Assembly: GCF_040712315.1 (NCBI RefSeq)
Contig: NC_134017.1
Location: 50,093,636 to 50,157,635 of the forward strand
DNA length: 64,000 bases
Direction of reading: 5' to 3'
From: Castanea sativa
Lineage: Eukaryota > Streptophyta > Magnoliopsida > Fagales > Fagaceae
A program made the position numbers and the translations under genes. How positions within the stretch are numbered: the stretch's first letter is position 1; each line of letters starts with the position of its first letter. The notes beneath the pieces are model-generated. The model was not told the DNA's origin and made no database searches. It worked only from the letters and a program-made list of their open reading frames with translations. Shown here piece after piece: positions 11,233 through 22,800 of this stretch.

Positions 11233-11402
11233 TACAAGATATAAATTATACTCTAGCCTAATCTAAGTGTATATGTGTGTGAAACTCCTTCTTGAAAACT
11301 TGAACTCTGACCCTTGCCCTCCCTCCTTCTCACCCCACAAGAATTTTGTATTTATGGAGTGACCATCACGTCAAGAGTGTGCAGTTGTGATACTACGACT
11401 TA
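11233..11402 (-). mobile_element. tRNA-derived SINE, family A, copy 1
   Basis: On the minus strand, an A-box-like stretch (near 11370) and a B-box-like GTTCAAGTTTTC stretch (near 11300) are followed by a body ending in an A-rich tail (the T run at 11221-11240 on +). The same sequence recurs at about 30340, 31180 and 42405. Shared landmarks are TATACAAGATA, AAGTGTATATGTGTGTGAAA and a GTGCGGTGGT-like head. Confidence 0.6.
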
Positions 11403-11864
11403 ATAGGCCTTGAAGATAGTGGAAATTGAGCAAAATCGGGGTTAATGATATTGTACACCATATAATATTTTTTGGGTTTTTACTCGTAATTGACATGTTG
11501 AAAATGGTGGTTACTCAGAGAATAGAGAAATGCTAAGTTAGTTTCCAGTTGGTTCTAAAAAAAATCTCCAACTAAATTTAGTAATTTACTACGATGATGG
11601 ACGAATTATTGAAGTGAGGCTAATTATTAAAATTTTAGACTACTGTCATCATGGACAAAGGTCCAGACAGATGAGAGAGAGTGAGAGAAGTAGAAGAATA
11701 AGAAGAAAATGATGGGCTAGAGGTGGAGGGTGAAGAGACTTTTAATGATTAACTTAATGCTCCATTATTGATTTTTAGAATGGTTGATGACATGGCCACT
11801 AGTATTTACATATAATAGAAATCAATGTTCTACAATAACTTGAATCTCTATATATATATATATG
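11403..11864. other. Intergenic, nothing recognised
   Basis: AT-rich sequence without an open frame, inverted ends or recognisable family features. It ends in a short TA run (11849-11864). Confidence 0.5.
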
Positions 11865-13165
<1,301 letters not shown>

Positions 13166-13200
13166 TATCCAATCTCATATTTTATTACCCAAAAATCAAA

Positions 13201-13500
13201 TCAATCTCATTACCTAGTGTCCACTGCAAACCATTCAGCAATCTCTTGGCTTTTTTTTTAAAATAACTATAAAAGCAAAACTATTTTGTTAGTTAACACA
13301 GTTTTGAAACTATTTAGATATCTAACAACTCGAGTTTGTTAGACTTGATTTCAATCTCATTACCTAGTGGCCATTGCAAACCATTCAGCAATCTCTTGGC
13401 TTTTTTTTAAAAATAACTATAAAAGCAAAACTATTTTGTTAGTTAACACAGTTTTGAAACTATTTAGATATCTAACAACTCGAGTTTGTTAGACTTGATT
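13201..13500. repeat. Tandem duplication of a 150-bp unit
   Basis: 13201-13350 and 13351-13500 are the same 150-bp sequence with about three differences. The unit starts TCAATCTCATTACCTAGTG and ends AGACTTGATT. It includes the outer left inverted repeat of the adjacent foldback element, so that element now has two copies of its left end. Confidence 0.9.
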
Positions 13501-14210
13501 TCACTGTAGCAAATCAAGTTTTAAAGACTTGAATTCCATAAGGTGTGTAGTTGAGATGGATGAAAAAATCCACGTGAAAATCGAGTCTTTAAAACTCGAT
13601 TTCCGTCATCTTCTTCCTTCGTTCTTTTTCTTTTCTTTCTCCATCTGCCCATCATTCTTTTTCTTTTCTTTCTCAATCTGCCATCCCACTCCCTTTTTCC
13701 AAGCCCCAAAAACCCAAGACAGTTCTTCCTTCTTCATCTAAATCCATTTCTCAAAATCTCAAACCCATTTCTCAAAATCCCAAACCAAAAATCACGATCT
13801 CAATCGGAGCAAAAATTTGTTGTGGGTTTGTGTTGTTTTCTAGGATTTGGAATTTTTTCTATTGTGGGTTTGTGTTTTTTTTGGGATTTTTTGTTGCAGG
13901 TCTGTGTTTTCAGTTCTGTTGCAGGTCTGTGAAATGTTGTGGGTTTGTGTTGTTTTCTGGGATTTTCTGTTGCGGGGCTGTGTTTTCAGAGGAGGGAACT
14001 CGAGTCTTAGAGACTTGAGTTCCATGTGGATTTTTTGATCCACCTCAGCTACACATCTCATGAAAATTGAGTCTTTAAAACTTGATTTGCTACAATGAAA
14101 TCAAGTCTGAAAGACTCGAGTTGTTAGATACCTAAATAGTTTCAAAACTATGCTAACTAATAAAATAGTTTGACTTTTACAGTTATTTAAAAAAAAAAAA
14201 AAAAAAAAAC
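13398..14210. mobile_element. Foldback/TIR element with about 200-bp inverted repeats
   Basis: The left arm (13398-13605) holds AAAATAACTATAAAAGC, TTTTGAAACTATTTAGATA, CTAACAACTCGAGT and CAAATCAAGTTTTAAAGACT. The right arm (13998-14210) carries the same blocks in reverse-complement order. The arms end in T or A runs. AATCTCT appears just outside both sides (13390 and 14213), a possible target duplication of 7 bp or more. The core holds repeats of a TTGTGGGTTTGTGTT phrase. No protein is supported: the ORFs here are simple-sequence artefacts. Confidence 0.75.
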
Positions 14211-14491
14211 CCAATCTCTCACCCAAATTGTGTCTACAAAATGTGTATACAAAAGTTACCGTACTATTTTCTATATGTATCTGATCAAGAAAGATAAAAG
14301 GGAAAGAAGAAATACATTGGGTGGCATTCATTATGTTAGAATTATGGCTAAATGATTAAATTTACGATTTGTTAATTATTTAAGTTTTTTTTTAAAACGC
14401 TAATTATTTAAGTTTTTAGAACAATCAATAATTTAACATAATATTAGAGCAAAACATCCTAAGTTTGATCTTTGGCTCCAGTCTACCTTCC
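14211..14491. other. Retroelement-like debris
   Basis: TTAGAATTATGGCTAAATGA (14337) recurs as TTAGAATTATGGTTAAATGA (14894), with more matching sequence after each. The copies flank the MITE at 14492-14838. They may be LTR pieces of one old retroelement. No coding sequence. Confidence 0.4.
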
Positions 14492-14838
14492 ATTGTCCAT
14501 TTGGATACAGCTGAAAACTGAAGACACTGTAGCAAAATAATTTTTAAATGTATGAATAGTGCCGTGAGACTTATTTTTAATGAAAAAGTTGCTAAAAAGT
14601 GAGGTTTGTAGGTCCCGTGAATAGTGCATGGGACCCACTGGTGTGCAGAGAAGTCAAAAATCACGGCATAAAAAAAAAAGGTGTGAAACGCCAGCTTGGC
14701 ACTGTTCATAAGCCTAATGCACTGTTCATGGACAATGAATAGTGCAAGAGGCGCTGTCCAGGAAAAAAAAAAAAAGCTAAAACGCGTTTTCAGCAAAATG
14801 TGGACGCAATAATCTGAATACAAATAGATACTTAAAAT
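14492..14838. mobile_element. MITE, TTTGGATACAGCTGAAAAC family, copy 1
   Basis: It begins GTCCATTTGGATACAGCTGA and ends CGCAATAATCTGAATACAAA, with loosely inverted ends. The interior phrases (TAGCAAAATAATTTTTAAAT, GAATAGTGC, GAGAC) recur at 24152-24480 and, less completely, at 22580-22800 and 23993-24150. It is non-coding. Confidence 0.6.
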
Positions 14839-15083
14839 GATAAAAACTCCACTTATTAAAGGGGGGGTTTAGGCCCATACATGAAGGGGAATATTAGAAT
14901 TATGGTTAAATGATTAAATTTATCATTTCCTAATAATTTAAGTTTTTAGGACAATTGACAATTTAACACATTTCAACCAATTTCCTACCAAATTTTGCTT
15001 CAATCGGCTCAAAGAGGTTTTTTCATGTTCATGTCTAATTGAGTAGCCCTACATTAGACAATATAGTTTTGAGCTCTCAACTT

Positions 15084-16106
15084 TGTTAGGACATATGTGG
15101 TTTACTTGTTAAGAACATATGTCATTCTGTTATGTAATTGGCTAATCATTTGACAAAACGCACTCTACTTGTAATTGGGTAGATCTAGGATGTTTTTGAT
15201 ACTTCAACAAATAAGGTTTCAAGATCAAGTGTTAAAAACCATGCAAGTTTTTCCAAGAAATAAGCTGAGAAGTGCTCTTCATTAAAGCTCGACAGCTGTA
15301 TCTATCGAGCTTTAAGAAGCTGTTCTAGCCCCGTGGCTCGACAGCTGCTCGATAGCACCTCAACACTTCTAGCTGTCGAGATTTAAGAAAAACAGTTTTT
15401 CAATACTGTTTTGATTCTAATTCGTGGATATGTCTTTGGCCCTTCTTTTCTCATAACCCTAGACATATAAAAGGATTATTTTAAGGGCCGTAAAAGTAAG
15501 CACAAGTTGCACAAGCATTGAGCAAAGTCTGTTCAAGCAATTTGTGACCGGAGACCAAGTTTGCCCTAGTTAATCTCTTTGTGAAGAAGCTGTTGTGTCT
15601 TTGCACCATAGGGTTTTGTAACCAAGCATCTTCTTGTTCTTCATTGTGAGGATGAACTGAAGAATTTTACAGCCAACATCTTTCTTAAGTTGGTGATTGA
15701 AGTCGCGTACTAGGATCCACGCAATTGGTTAGTCACGTACTGGGAGCCGTGCATTGAAAAGGAGAGATTGTCACTACAGAACAAGTCCAATTGGGTATTG
15801 GGGTAAGGGGTTCAACTGTAGGTTGGTATAAGATATTGGAATTCCTTTATTTGTAACCGCTTGTTGTGATAATAGTGGATTCTCGGAAGTGGTGATCTTA
15901 AAATCACCCGGTGGGGTATTTGCCTTGGAGGTTTTCCCCATTCGTAAACAAATCACCGTGTCAATTTATTTTTCCACTGCATTTTATTTTATTAGTGATT
16001 TGTTTGTGCTACCTCGCATTTGCATGTTAAATTGGTTAATTAATTAAACTTGGCTAATTAATCAACTTAATCCATCACAAGGGGTCAATACGTTTTTGGC
16101 CTATCA
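15084..16106 (+). repeat. 5' LTR of the copia element
   Basis: A 1023-bp LTR starting TGTTAGGACATATG and ending GGCCTATCA. Its 3' part matches 20946-21777 closely. Its 5' part matches another copy starting at 56188. It contains imperfect repeats of a CGACAGCTG / TATCTATCGAG motif (15287-15385) and a TATAAAAGGATTATT block near 15466, a plausible promoter TATA region. Confidence 0.92.
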
Positions 16107-16108
16107 AG

Positions 16109-16120
16109 TGGTATCAAAGC
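16109..16120 (+). promoter_or_regulatory. Primer-binding site (initiator Met-tRNA type)
   Basis: TGGTATCAAAGC lies two bases after the 5' LTR. It differs at one base from the TGGTATCAGAGC complement of the plant initiator Met tRNA, the usual copia primer. Confidence 0.85.
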
Positions 16121-16149
16121 AGGCACACTCTGATTAGGGTTTAATCTCT

Positions 16150-17007
16150 GTGTGTGATCCATTGACCCCTGTTGTCATGGTTGTCACCGGCTTGAAGAGA
16201 TCTATGTTTTCAAATACATCTTGTTTTTCTAATCTCTGTCTATTTGAGCATTTCAGAAAATACAAGTCTAAAAGTTATTTGAAATCTCTTATAATGATCA
16301 TTGGAAAGGATCTCTGCATGACCAAGAGAAAACTAGACTGTCTCAGAATGAGAATGTGCACAGGAGTTCAGCTGAGAAGAGTAAAAATCAAAGGCTTAAC
16401 TCGTAAGAGGCAGATGCGAGAAAGCACAATTCCCACTGATCTGTCATCTAAGCATGAAGTGTGCTTTATGATGAAGTCCGCATTTAAAGTTATGGACACT
16501 CGCTTGTGGTACCTTGACAGCGGTTGCCCAAGACACATGACTGGAGACCGATCCCCCTTCAAGGTTTTTGAGTTTAAGAAAGGTGGCAATGTCACTTTTG
16601 GTGATGGGAGCAAATCTCAGATCAAAGGGAAGGGAATTATCTCTCTACCTGGATTGCTAGACATTGCAAATGTTCTGTATGTAGAAGGTCTAAGGGTGAA
16701 CCTTTTGAGTATAAGTCAAATATGTGATCAAGTCTTTATGGTAATGTTCTCCAAGGGAAAATGTCTTGTCATGGATGAGTCAGGAAAGAAACTCATAAGT
16801 GGTGTTCGCACTCTAGACAACTGCTATGGATTGGTTCCTGATGCTGATATTGTGTACAACAGCATTCGTTTGCCAAATGAAGATCTATGGCATCAATGGA
16901 TGGGACATGCTAGTTACAAACATCTCTCTATTGTATCTAAGCATGAATTAGTTTTAGGGATACCGAAGCTTAGTAGAATGAGCAATGTGGTGTGTGGACC
17001 ATGTTAG
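16150..17007 (+). pseudogene. Copia gag remnant, protease and GAG-pre-integrase region
   Basis: The first ~110 codons are degraded, with no recognisable gag zinc knuckle, and most of gag has been deleted. From about 16498 the frame is good: WYLDSGCPRHMTGD holds the aspartic-protease DSG motif. It is followed by the FGDGSKSQIKGKG stretch, LLSISQICD, and the LWHQWMGHASY start of the pre-integrase zinc-binding segment. The frame ends at a TAG at 17005-17007, where CGPC would continue into the integrase linker. Confidence 0.85.
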
Positions 17008-18164
17008 TTTAGGAAACAAACAAAAGCTAAGCATCCAAGCACTCAGACATCAGCTACATCTAGACCATTGGAGCTGTTACATTTGGACCTTATGGGTCCA
17101 ACTAGAACCGAGTCTCTTGGTGGTAAGAGATACATCATGGTTGTGGTGGACGACTTTACCCTGTACACTTGGGTCATCCTCCTATGATCCAAGTCTGATG
17201 CTCCTGAGCACATTGAAGCTTTGTGCACAAGACTGCCAAATGAAAAGAACCTGAAAATTGATCGAATTCGAAGCGACCATGGTAAAGAATTCGAGAACTC
17301 ATATATGGAGTCCTTTTGTACAAGATCAGGTATATCTCAATAATTCTCTGCCCCTATTACTTCTCAGCAGAATGGTGTAGTAGAAAGGAAGAATAAGGTT
17401 ATTCAGGAGATGGCTAGAGCTATGTTGCACAATAAGGATGTGGCCAGAAATTTGTGGGGAGAAGCTGTTAACATTGCATGTCATACTGTTAATAGGGTGT
17501 ATTTCAGACCTGGCACCAAGAAGACCCCATATGAATTATGGAAAGGAAGGAAGCCAAATGTGAAGTATTTTAGAATATTTGGAAGTACTTGTTTCATCCT
17601 TAAAGATAGAGAGAATGTGGGAAAGTTTGACTCCAGAAGTGATGAAGGAATATTTCTGGGATACTCCTCTACAAGTGAGGCTTATTGGGTATACAACAAA
17701 AGAACCATGAAGGTAATAGAGACAATGAATGTTGTCATTGATGAGTCTGCAAATTCCAGTACTGAGAAAAGCTTTGAGGAACTTCCCAAAGAAATTCTTC
17801 CTCCTGAATCAAAAGAAGTTCAAGAAATCATTGAACAAAATCCAATATCTCCAAGTACTCCATGTACTCCCAGTGTCTTGGAAGAGTCTTTGAATATACC
17901 AACTTCACCAGATTCTGAACCCCATGAGGAGAAAAGTCCTTCCTCTAGGATTAAGATAAATCATCCTCTAGAAGATATTGTGGGAAATATGAATGAACTC
18001 ACATTAAGGAAACGAAGAGTTGATAAATGTGTTGCTAACTTTGTGTCTGATTCTTGTTATTTGTCACAGGTTGAACCAACTAAAGTTGAGGAAGCTCTTC
18101 AAGATGAAAGTTGGGTTGAAGCAATGCACGATGAACTACTTCAGATTCAGAGGAATGATGTCTG
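17008..18164 (+). pseudogene. Copia integrase core and start of reverse transcriptase (broken)
   Basis: The integrase core continues after the stop at 17005. LLHLDLMGP is near 17070 and VVVDDFT near 17140, then a TAG at 17185-17187. RSDHGKEFEN is near 17270, followed by a stop at 17341. An open stretch from 17410 has MARAMLHNKDV, the TPYELWKGRKPNVKYFRIFG block and the EGIFLGYSS block. The RT start (EAMHDELLQIQRNDV) is cut by the CACTA element at 18165. Confidence 0.88.
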
Positions 18165-18179
18165 CACTACAAAAAACTG

Positions 18180-18355
18180 GACCTATAATGGCGTTTGTGA
18201 AACGCCACTATAGGTCCAAAAAACGCCACTATAGGCCCATTTGGGCTATAGTGGCGTTTGGGAACGCCACTATAGGTCAAACCTATAGTGGCACTTGTTA
18301 AACGCCACTATAGACTCACCCTATAGTGGCATTCTGAAAACGCCACTATAGGCCA
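18180..18355. repeat. CACTA subterminal repeats, left array
   Basis: Nine copies of GCCACTATA / TATAGTGGC alternate in orientation, with short GTTTG or AAAC spacers, so neighbouring copies can form small hairpins. Confidence 0.9.
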
Positions 18356-19367
18356 AAAACCAATAATAAAAAAAAAAAATCTGATTACCGATAATTAATT
18401 TCCGGTAATCAAAAGTTTTTTTATGGAAAAAGTTTTTTTTATTGAATTAAAATTGTAATTAAATCAAAAGATAAAAAAAAAAAAAAAAAAACAGAAAAAA
18501 AACATAAATAAAACAAAATACAAACAACACTATAGCCCAGCAAATTCAAAATGAAACACAAACCCACCTACAAAAAATTCAAAATCAAACATGTACAACA
18601 TGCTCACATCTAAAAATTAAAAAAAAAAATAGCAACTCCACCCCCAACACATTCAGCCACCATAGACAAACCTGCAAAAAGAAATCATCAAATAGATTTT
18701 GAATTTTTCACTACTTGCTTGGTTTATTAACATAGATATTATCACACTTGAGATTTCTAAACCTATCAATAATAAAAACCCAAAGAATTCAGAAAAATTA
18801 ATCAAAAATCTCAAAGATCACCTACGAAGCAAAGTTAACAGCAGACAAGGAATAGACCAAAACTATTATCAAAAAAGGAATAGACCAAAACAATTATTAA
18901 ATTTTTTTTAAAAAAAATACTTACTTGCAACTATACAACCAATGGCATCAAACACAATAGCACTCTTTCTTCAATTACAAATCCCATAACAGTAGCATCA
19001 TTTACCAATTTGAACAAAATTAACTAGTTACAACACCATCTTCAAATCCAAAACCCACTAATATAAACACCACCACAAATAAAATAGGGGAAATAAAATC
19101 AAATAGCAGAGAAAGAGAAAAGAATAAATCCATGCGCGTAGTGAAAGAAGAGTGAAAGAAGGAAAAAAAAAAAGAAACAGAAAAGAAGAAAGATGGAGAA
19201 TTGGAGATAAGGGAGAAAAGGAAAGAAAAAAAGAAAAGGAAAAAGAAGTCCGAAGATAGAAGCTACGTGGAGAAGAGATTGATAAGGTGAGTGGGGGTAG
19301 GTGGGGTTAGGTGGGTTTTGAATTTTAAATTTTAAATTAATTTTTTTTTTAGTTCTTTTATATATAT

Positions 19368-19550
19368 AAATGATATGTTTACAACATTTTTACAATATTT
19401 TTACAACAAATTTTAAATGGCAGGTTGTTACTTGTTGTTATTGTTAGGACAAAAATGTTATAAAAATGTTGTGGATGTAGCATCTCTCACCACTTATGAT
19501 TTGTTGTGAAAATGTTGTAAAAATGTTGTGAACGTAGTTTATCTCATATA
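19368..19550. mobile_element. MITE-like palindromic repeat, copy 1
   Basis: The left end ATGATATGTTTACAACATTT and the right end with TTGTGAAAATGTTGTAAAAA plus a GTTGTGAACGTAG block are inverted relatives. The middle has GGCAGGTTGTTACTTGTTG. A second copy follows at 19590. Confidence 0.65.
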
Positions 19551-19589
19551 TATATACATACATATATATATATATATATATTTAAATAG

Positions 19590-19772
19590 AGAAATGATAT
19601 GTTCACAATATTTTTACAACAAATCTTATGTGGCAAGTTGTTATAAGTTGTTATTGTTGAAGCAAAAAAGTAATATTAGTGTTAAGTTCAAATTTAAACC
19701 AATAACAATTAGCCATTTATGATTTGTTGTGAAAATATGATAAAAATATTGTAAACGTAACATCTTCCATTT
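19590..19772. mobile_element. MITE-like palindromic repeat, copy 2
   Basis: It starts ATGATATGTTCACAATATTT and ends with ATATTGTAAACGTAACATCT. It has the same internal phrase as copy 1 (GGCAAGTTGTTATAAGTTG). TA microsatellite sequence lies between the copies. Confidence 0.65.
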
Positions 19773-19808
19773 AAATATAAATATATAATAATATATACGT
19801 TTAAATAT

Positions 19809-20010
19809 ATGTTATTCTTAATTTTCTGAACGTATATATCAATTCCAATTTTTTTTAAGGAATAGTTTGGAATATGTCATAGAATATTCTAGAAATATTC
19901 CACAAATATGCTATTCTTAATTGGCTGAATGTATAATTCGGTTTTTTTTTTTTTTTAGGAATAGTTTGGAATATGCCATAGAATATTCTATGACATATTC
20001 CAAAAATATG
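19809..20010. repeat. Tandem duplication of about 100 bp
   Basis: TTATTCTTAATTTTCTGAAC to about 19907 recurs from CTATTCTTAATTGGCTGAAT (19910). Both units include GGAATAGTTTGGAATATG and a palindromic ATAGAATATTCTA block. A TA run follows (20033-20071). Confidence 0.75.
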
Positions 20011-20031
20011 CCATAGCTTTGTTTGCAAATT

Positions 20032-20075
<44 letters not shown>

Positions 20076-20089
20076 AATATCTTTAAGAA

Positions 20090-20705
20090 CTTATAGTGGC
20101 GTTTGAGAAACACCACTATAGGACGAACCTATAGTGGCGTTTGTCAAATGCCACTAAGTCCTACTCTTACAAGGGCCTATAGTGGCATTTGACGAACACC
20201 ACTATAGGCACTTTTTTTTTTCTTTTTTCTTTTTTTTTTTCTTTTTTTGTTGGACTTTTTTTAATAAGGGTCAGAGGAAAAAAGACCTATAGTGGCGCTT
20301 GACAAACGCCACTATAGGCCCTTGTAAGAGTAGGACCTATAGGTCAAACGCCACTATAGTAGGACCTATAGTGGCGTTTGCCCAGCGCCACTATAGGTCT
20401 TTTTTCCTCTAACCCTTATTAAAAAAGATCTAATCGGAAAAAACAATAAATAAAAAGTGCCTATAGTGGTGTTTGTAAACGTTTGTAAAACGCCACTATA
20501 AGTCCTTGTAAGACCAGGACCTATAGTGGCGTTTGACAAACGCCACTATAGGCCCTTGGAAACGCCACTATAGACCCATTGTTTTAAAACGCCACTGTAA
20601 GACTCCTGAACGCCACTATAGGTATGCCTATAGCAACGTTTATAGAAAACGCCACTATAGGATACCTATAGTGGTGTTTTTTTACAAACGCCACTATAGG
20701 TCCAG
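20090..20705. repeat. CACTA subterminal repeats, right array
   Basis: About twenty copies of the same motif, many as inverted pairs around a GTTTG-ACAAAC core. Some have point changes (CACCACTATA, TATAGTGGT). T-rich and A-rich spacers at 20214-20255 and 20425-20455 are themselves roughly inverted copies around a centre near 20340. The array therefore looks like a larger palindrome. Confidence 0.88.
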
Positions 20706-20720
20706 TTTTTTGTAGTGCTG

Positions 20721-20945
20721 GACTTTAATACCCAGACTGAAGGGTGAGCACATCATTGGTACAAAGTGGATATTCCGCAATAAGACTGATGAGGAGGGTA
20801 ATGTGATTCGCAACAAGGCTCGGCTTGTAGCTCAAGGATACTCACAAATGGAAGGAGTAGACTATGATGAAACATTTGCCCCAGTTGCTCATATGAAGTC
20901 CATAAGAATTCTCCTTGCCTTAGCTTGTCAGTTAAAATTCAAGCT
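20721..20945 (+). pseudogene. Copia reverse-transcriptase fragment, right of the CACTA insertion
   Basis: The RT coding sequence picks up directly after the duplicated CTG. It encodes HIIGTKWIFRNKTDEEGN, LVAQGYSQMEGVDYDETFAP and the ILLALACQ block. It stops abruptly at AAGCT (about 20945), where LTR sequence begins. The YVDD catalytic block and RNase H are deleted. Confidence 0.9.
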
Positions 20946-21777
20946 TTATCGATAGCTGGCTCGACAACTGTATCTATCGAGATTTAAGAAGCTGTTCTAG
21001 CTCCGTGGCTTGACAGCTGCTCGACAGCACCTCGATACCTTTAGCTGTCGAGATTTAAGAAAAACAGTTTTTCAGTACTGTTTTGATTCTAATCCGTGGA
21101 TATGTCTTTGGGCTTTCTTTTCTCATAACCCTAGAGATATAAAATGATTATTTTAAGAGCCGTAAAAGTAAGCACAAGTTACACAAGTATTGAGCAAAGT
21201 CTGTTCAAGTAATTTGTGACTGGAGACTAAGTTTGCCCTAGTTCATCTCTTTGTGAAGAAGCTGCTGTGTCTTTGCACCATAGAGTTTTGTAACCAAGCA
21301 TCTTCTTGTTCTTTGTTGTGAGAATGAATTGAAGAACTTTGCAGCCAACATCTTTTTCAAGTTGGTGATTGAAGTCGCGTACTAGGATCCGCGCAATTGG
21401 TCAGTCACGTACTGGGAGCTGTGCATTGAAAATGAGAGATTGTCACTACAGAACAAGTCCAATTGGGTATTTGGGTAAGGGTTCAACTGTAGGTTGGTAT
21501 AAGGTACTGTGATTCCTTTACTTGTAACCGCTTGTTGTGATAATAGTGGATTCTCGGGAGTAGCGACCTTAAAATCATCTGGTGAGGTTTTTGCCTTGGA
21601 GGTTTTCCTCATTCGTAAACAAATTACCATATCAATTTATTTTTCCGCTGCACTTTAGTTTATTAGTGATTTGTTTGTGCTACCACGCGTTTGCATGTTA
21701 AATTGGTTAATTAATTAAACTTGGCTAATTAATTAACTTAATCCATCACAAGGGGTCAATACGTTTTTGGCCTATCA
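20946..21777 (+). repeat. 3' LTR of the copia element, 5'-truncated
   Basis: The sequence aligns with roughly 15286-16106 of the 5' LTR to the common end GGCCTATCA. It lacks about the first 200 bp, which went with the internal deletion. Confidence 0.92.
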
Positions 21778-21944
21778 AACTTGTCTAAGATTTCGCATGA
21801 TAATGTCCAACTAGATGTTGTACCTATGGGATATGGCTATATTAGAAAAGTTCATTGTCAATGCTTAATGGTTGGAGGGCTCCAAAGCTATATCTATGTT
21901 GTATTCTAAAATGACTAGTCAAGTTGTAATGAAAGCTTTTATTA

Positions 21945-22288
21945 CTCCATTCGTCCCAGTTTGTTTGTCTTCTATTCCATTTTAGGATGTCCCAAAATAT
22001 TGTCCTATTTTTAAAAATAAAATTAATTAATTTACTAATGTACCTATTATACCCTTATTTTATTTTCAAAACTATTTGAAAAGAAAACTAACAAATATTT
22101 AAAAAATCAATCTAATTGGGCCCCCTTTTTACCCATTAAAAATAACTCTTTTAAAAAAAAATTGATAAATTTATTAAAGGGTATTTTTGTAAACTTATAC
22201 ATTTTTATAAGATAAACAAGATAATAAATGATGTTCCCTTAAAAAGTTTGACTTTTCAAATAGAACAAACAAATTGGGACGGAGGGAG
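21945..22288. mobile_element. Stowaway-type MITE (Tc1/mariner)
   Basis: It begins CTCCATTCGTCCCAGTTTG and ends CAAATTGGGACGGAGGGAG, the well-known CTCCCTCCGTCCC terminus. TA dinucleotides flank both sides (21943-21944, 22289-22290). It is 344 bp long with a non-coding AT-rich core. Confidence 0.92.
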
Positions 22289-22579
22289 TAATTACTTATA
22301 GAATTAATTACATTAAACCCACCTGTGATTTTCACAGAAGACCTTTGTTGTTTTTCCTTTTTGTTTTTTATCTTTTTATTTTTTATTTTTTTTCTTACGA
22401 TTTAAATGAAGGTCCCTAGACTTCTTCGGCTTTTCCCAACTCTTTATACAATAAGGATGGGCTCTAGTGGGTTTTTTTTACAAGCCATCCCCCTATGCAA
22501 TAGGGCTTGGACCACAACCGTCATTAACTCAACAGGCTCTAGTGGGTTTTTTTTTTTACAAGCCATCCCATTGTATAGA
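22289..22579. other. Intergenic with a short direct repeat
   Basis: GGCTCTAGTGGGTTTTTTTT, then TTACAAGCCATCCC, occurs at 22458 and again at 22530. No gene is seen. Confidence 0.5.
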
Positions 22580-22800
22580 ATCCGCTTATTTTACTGAAAC
22601 TGAAATTTTTTTGCTAAAAGTATTGTAGATAAAAGTAAAATTTAGTTGAAATAGTACAATGAGATCCATGAATAGTATTAAAAAGTATAGTAAGACTCAT
22701 GAATAGTAGCAAAAATAAGCTGAATAGTAAAATAAACTGGCTTTGTAATTTTTGTCAAACACACACTAAGCTGTTCCCAAACGGACACTAAAAAGCAGTT
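22580..22800. repeat. Diverged MITE relative of the 14492 family
   Basis: CTGAAACTGAAATTTTTTTG, CATGAATAGT repeats and a terminal CCAAACGGACACTAAAA resemble the other copies. Ends are not resolved. Confidence 0.45.

Larger units (their letters stand above)
18165..20717. mobile_element. Non-autonomous CACTA (En/Spm) element inside copia pol
   Basis: It begins CACTACAAAAAACTGG and ends CCAGTTTTTTGTAGTG, perfect 16-bp inverted termini. It is flanked by the 3-bp duplication CTG (18162-18164 and 20718-20720), as expected for the superfamily. The 2553-bp body has no transposase. Both ends carry dense subterminal repeats of GCCACTATA and its reverse complement TATAGTGGC: about 9 within 18180-18355 and about 20 within 20090-20705. 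In autonomous relatives such repeats are bound by the TnpA-type protein. The interior is AT-rich and holds two related MITE-like copies and a 100-bp tandem duplication. Confidence 0.95.
15084..21777 (+). mobile_element. Ty1-copia retrotransposon, internally deleted and split by a CACTA element
   Basis: The element runs TG...CA between exact 5-bp target duplications, AACTT at 15079-15083 and 21778-21782. In order it has a 5' LTR, a Met-tRNA-type primer-binding site, a remnant of gag/protease, the integrase core, the start of RT, a CACTA insertion (18165-20717), more RT, then a 5'-truncated 3' LTR. Most of gag, the rest of RT, RNase H and the polypurine tract are missing, and the pol frame carries stops. 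It is defective. The intact target duplication shows that the whole block is one insertion modified later. Confidence 0.93.

Noticed and set aside
16368..16613. Minus-strand open frame in the copia element
   Set aside because: Antisense shadow of the protease region.
18020..18301. Open frames over the copia-CACTA junction, and 20533-20715
   Set aside because: They cross from pol into CACTA subterminal repeats in another frame; products such as RHYR repeats reflect the motif array.
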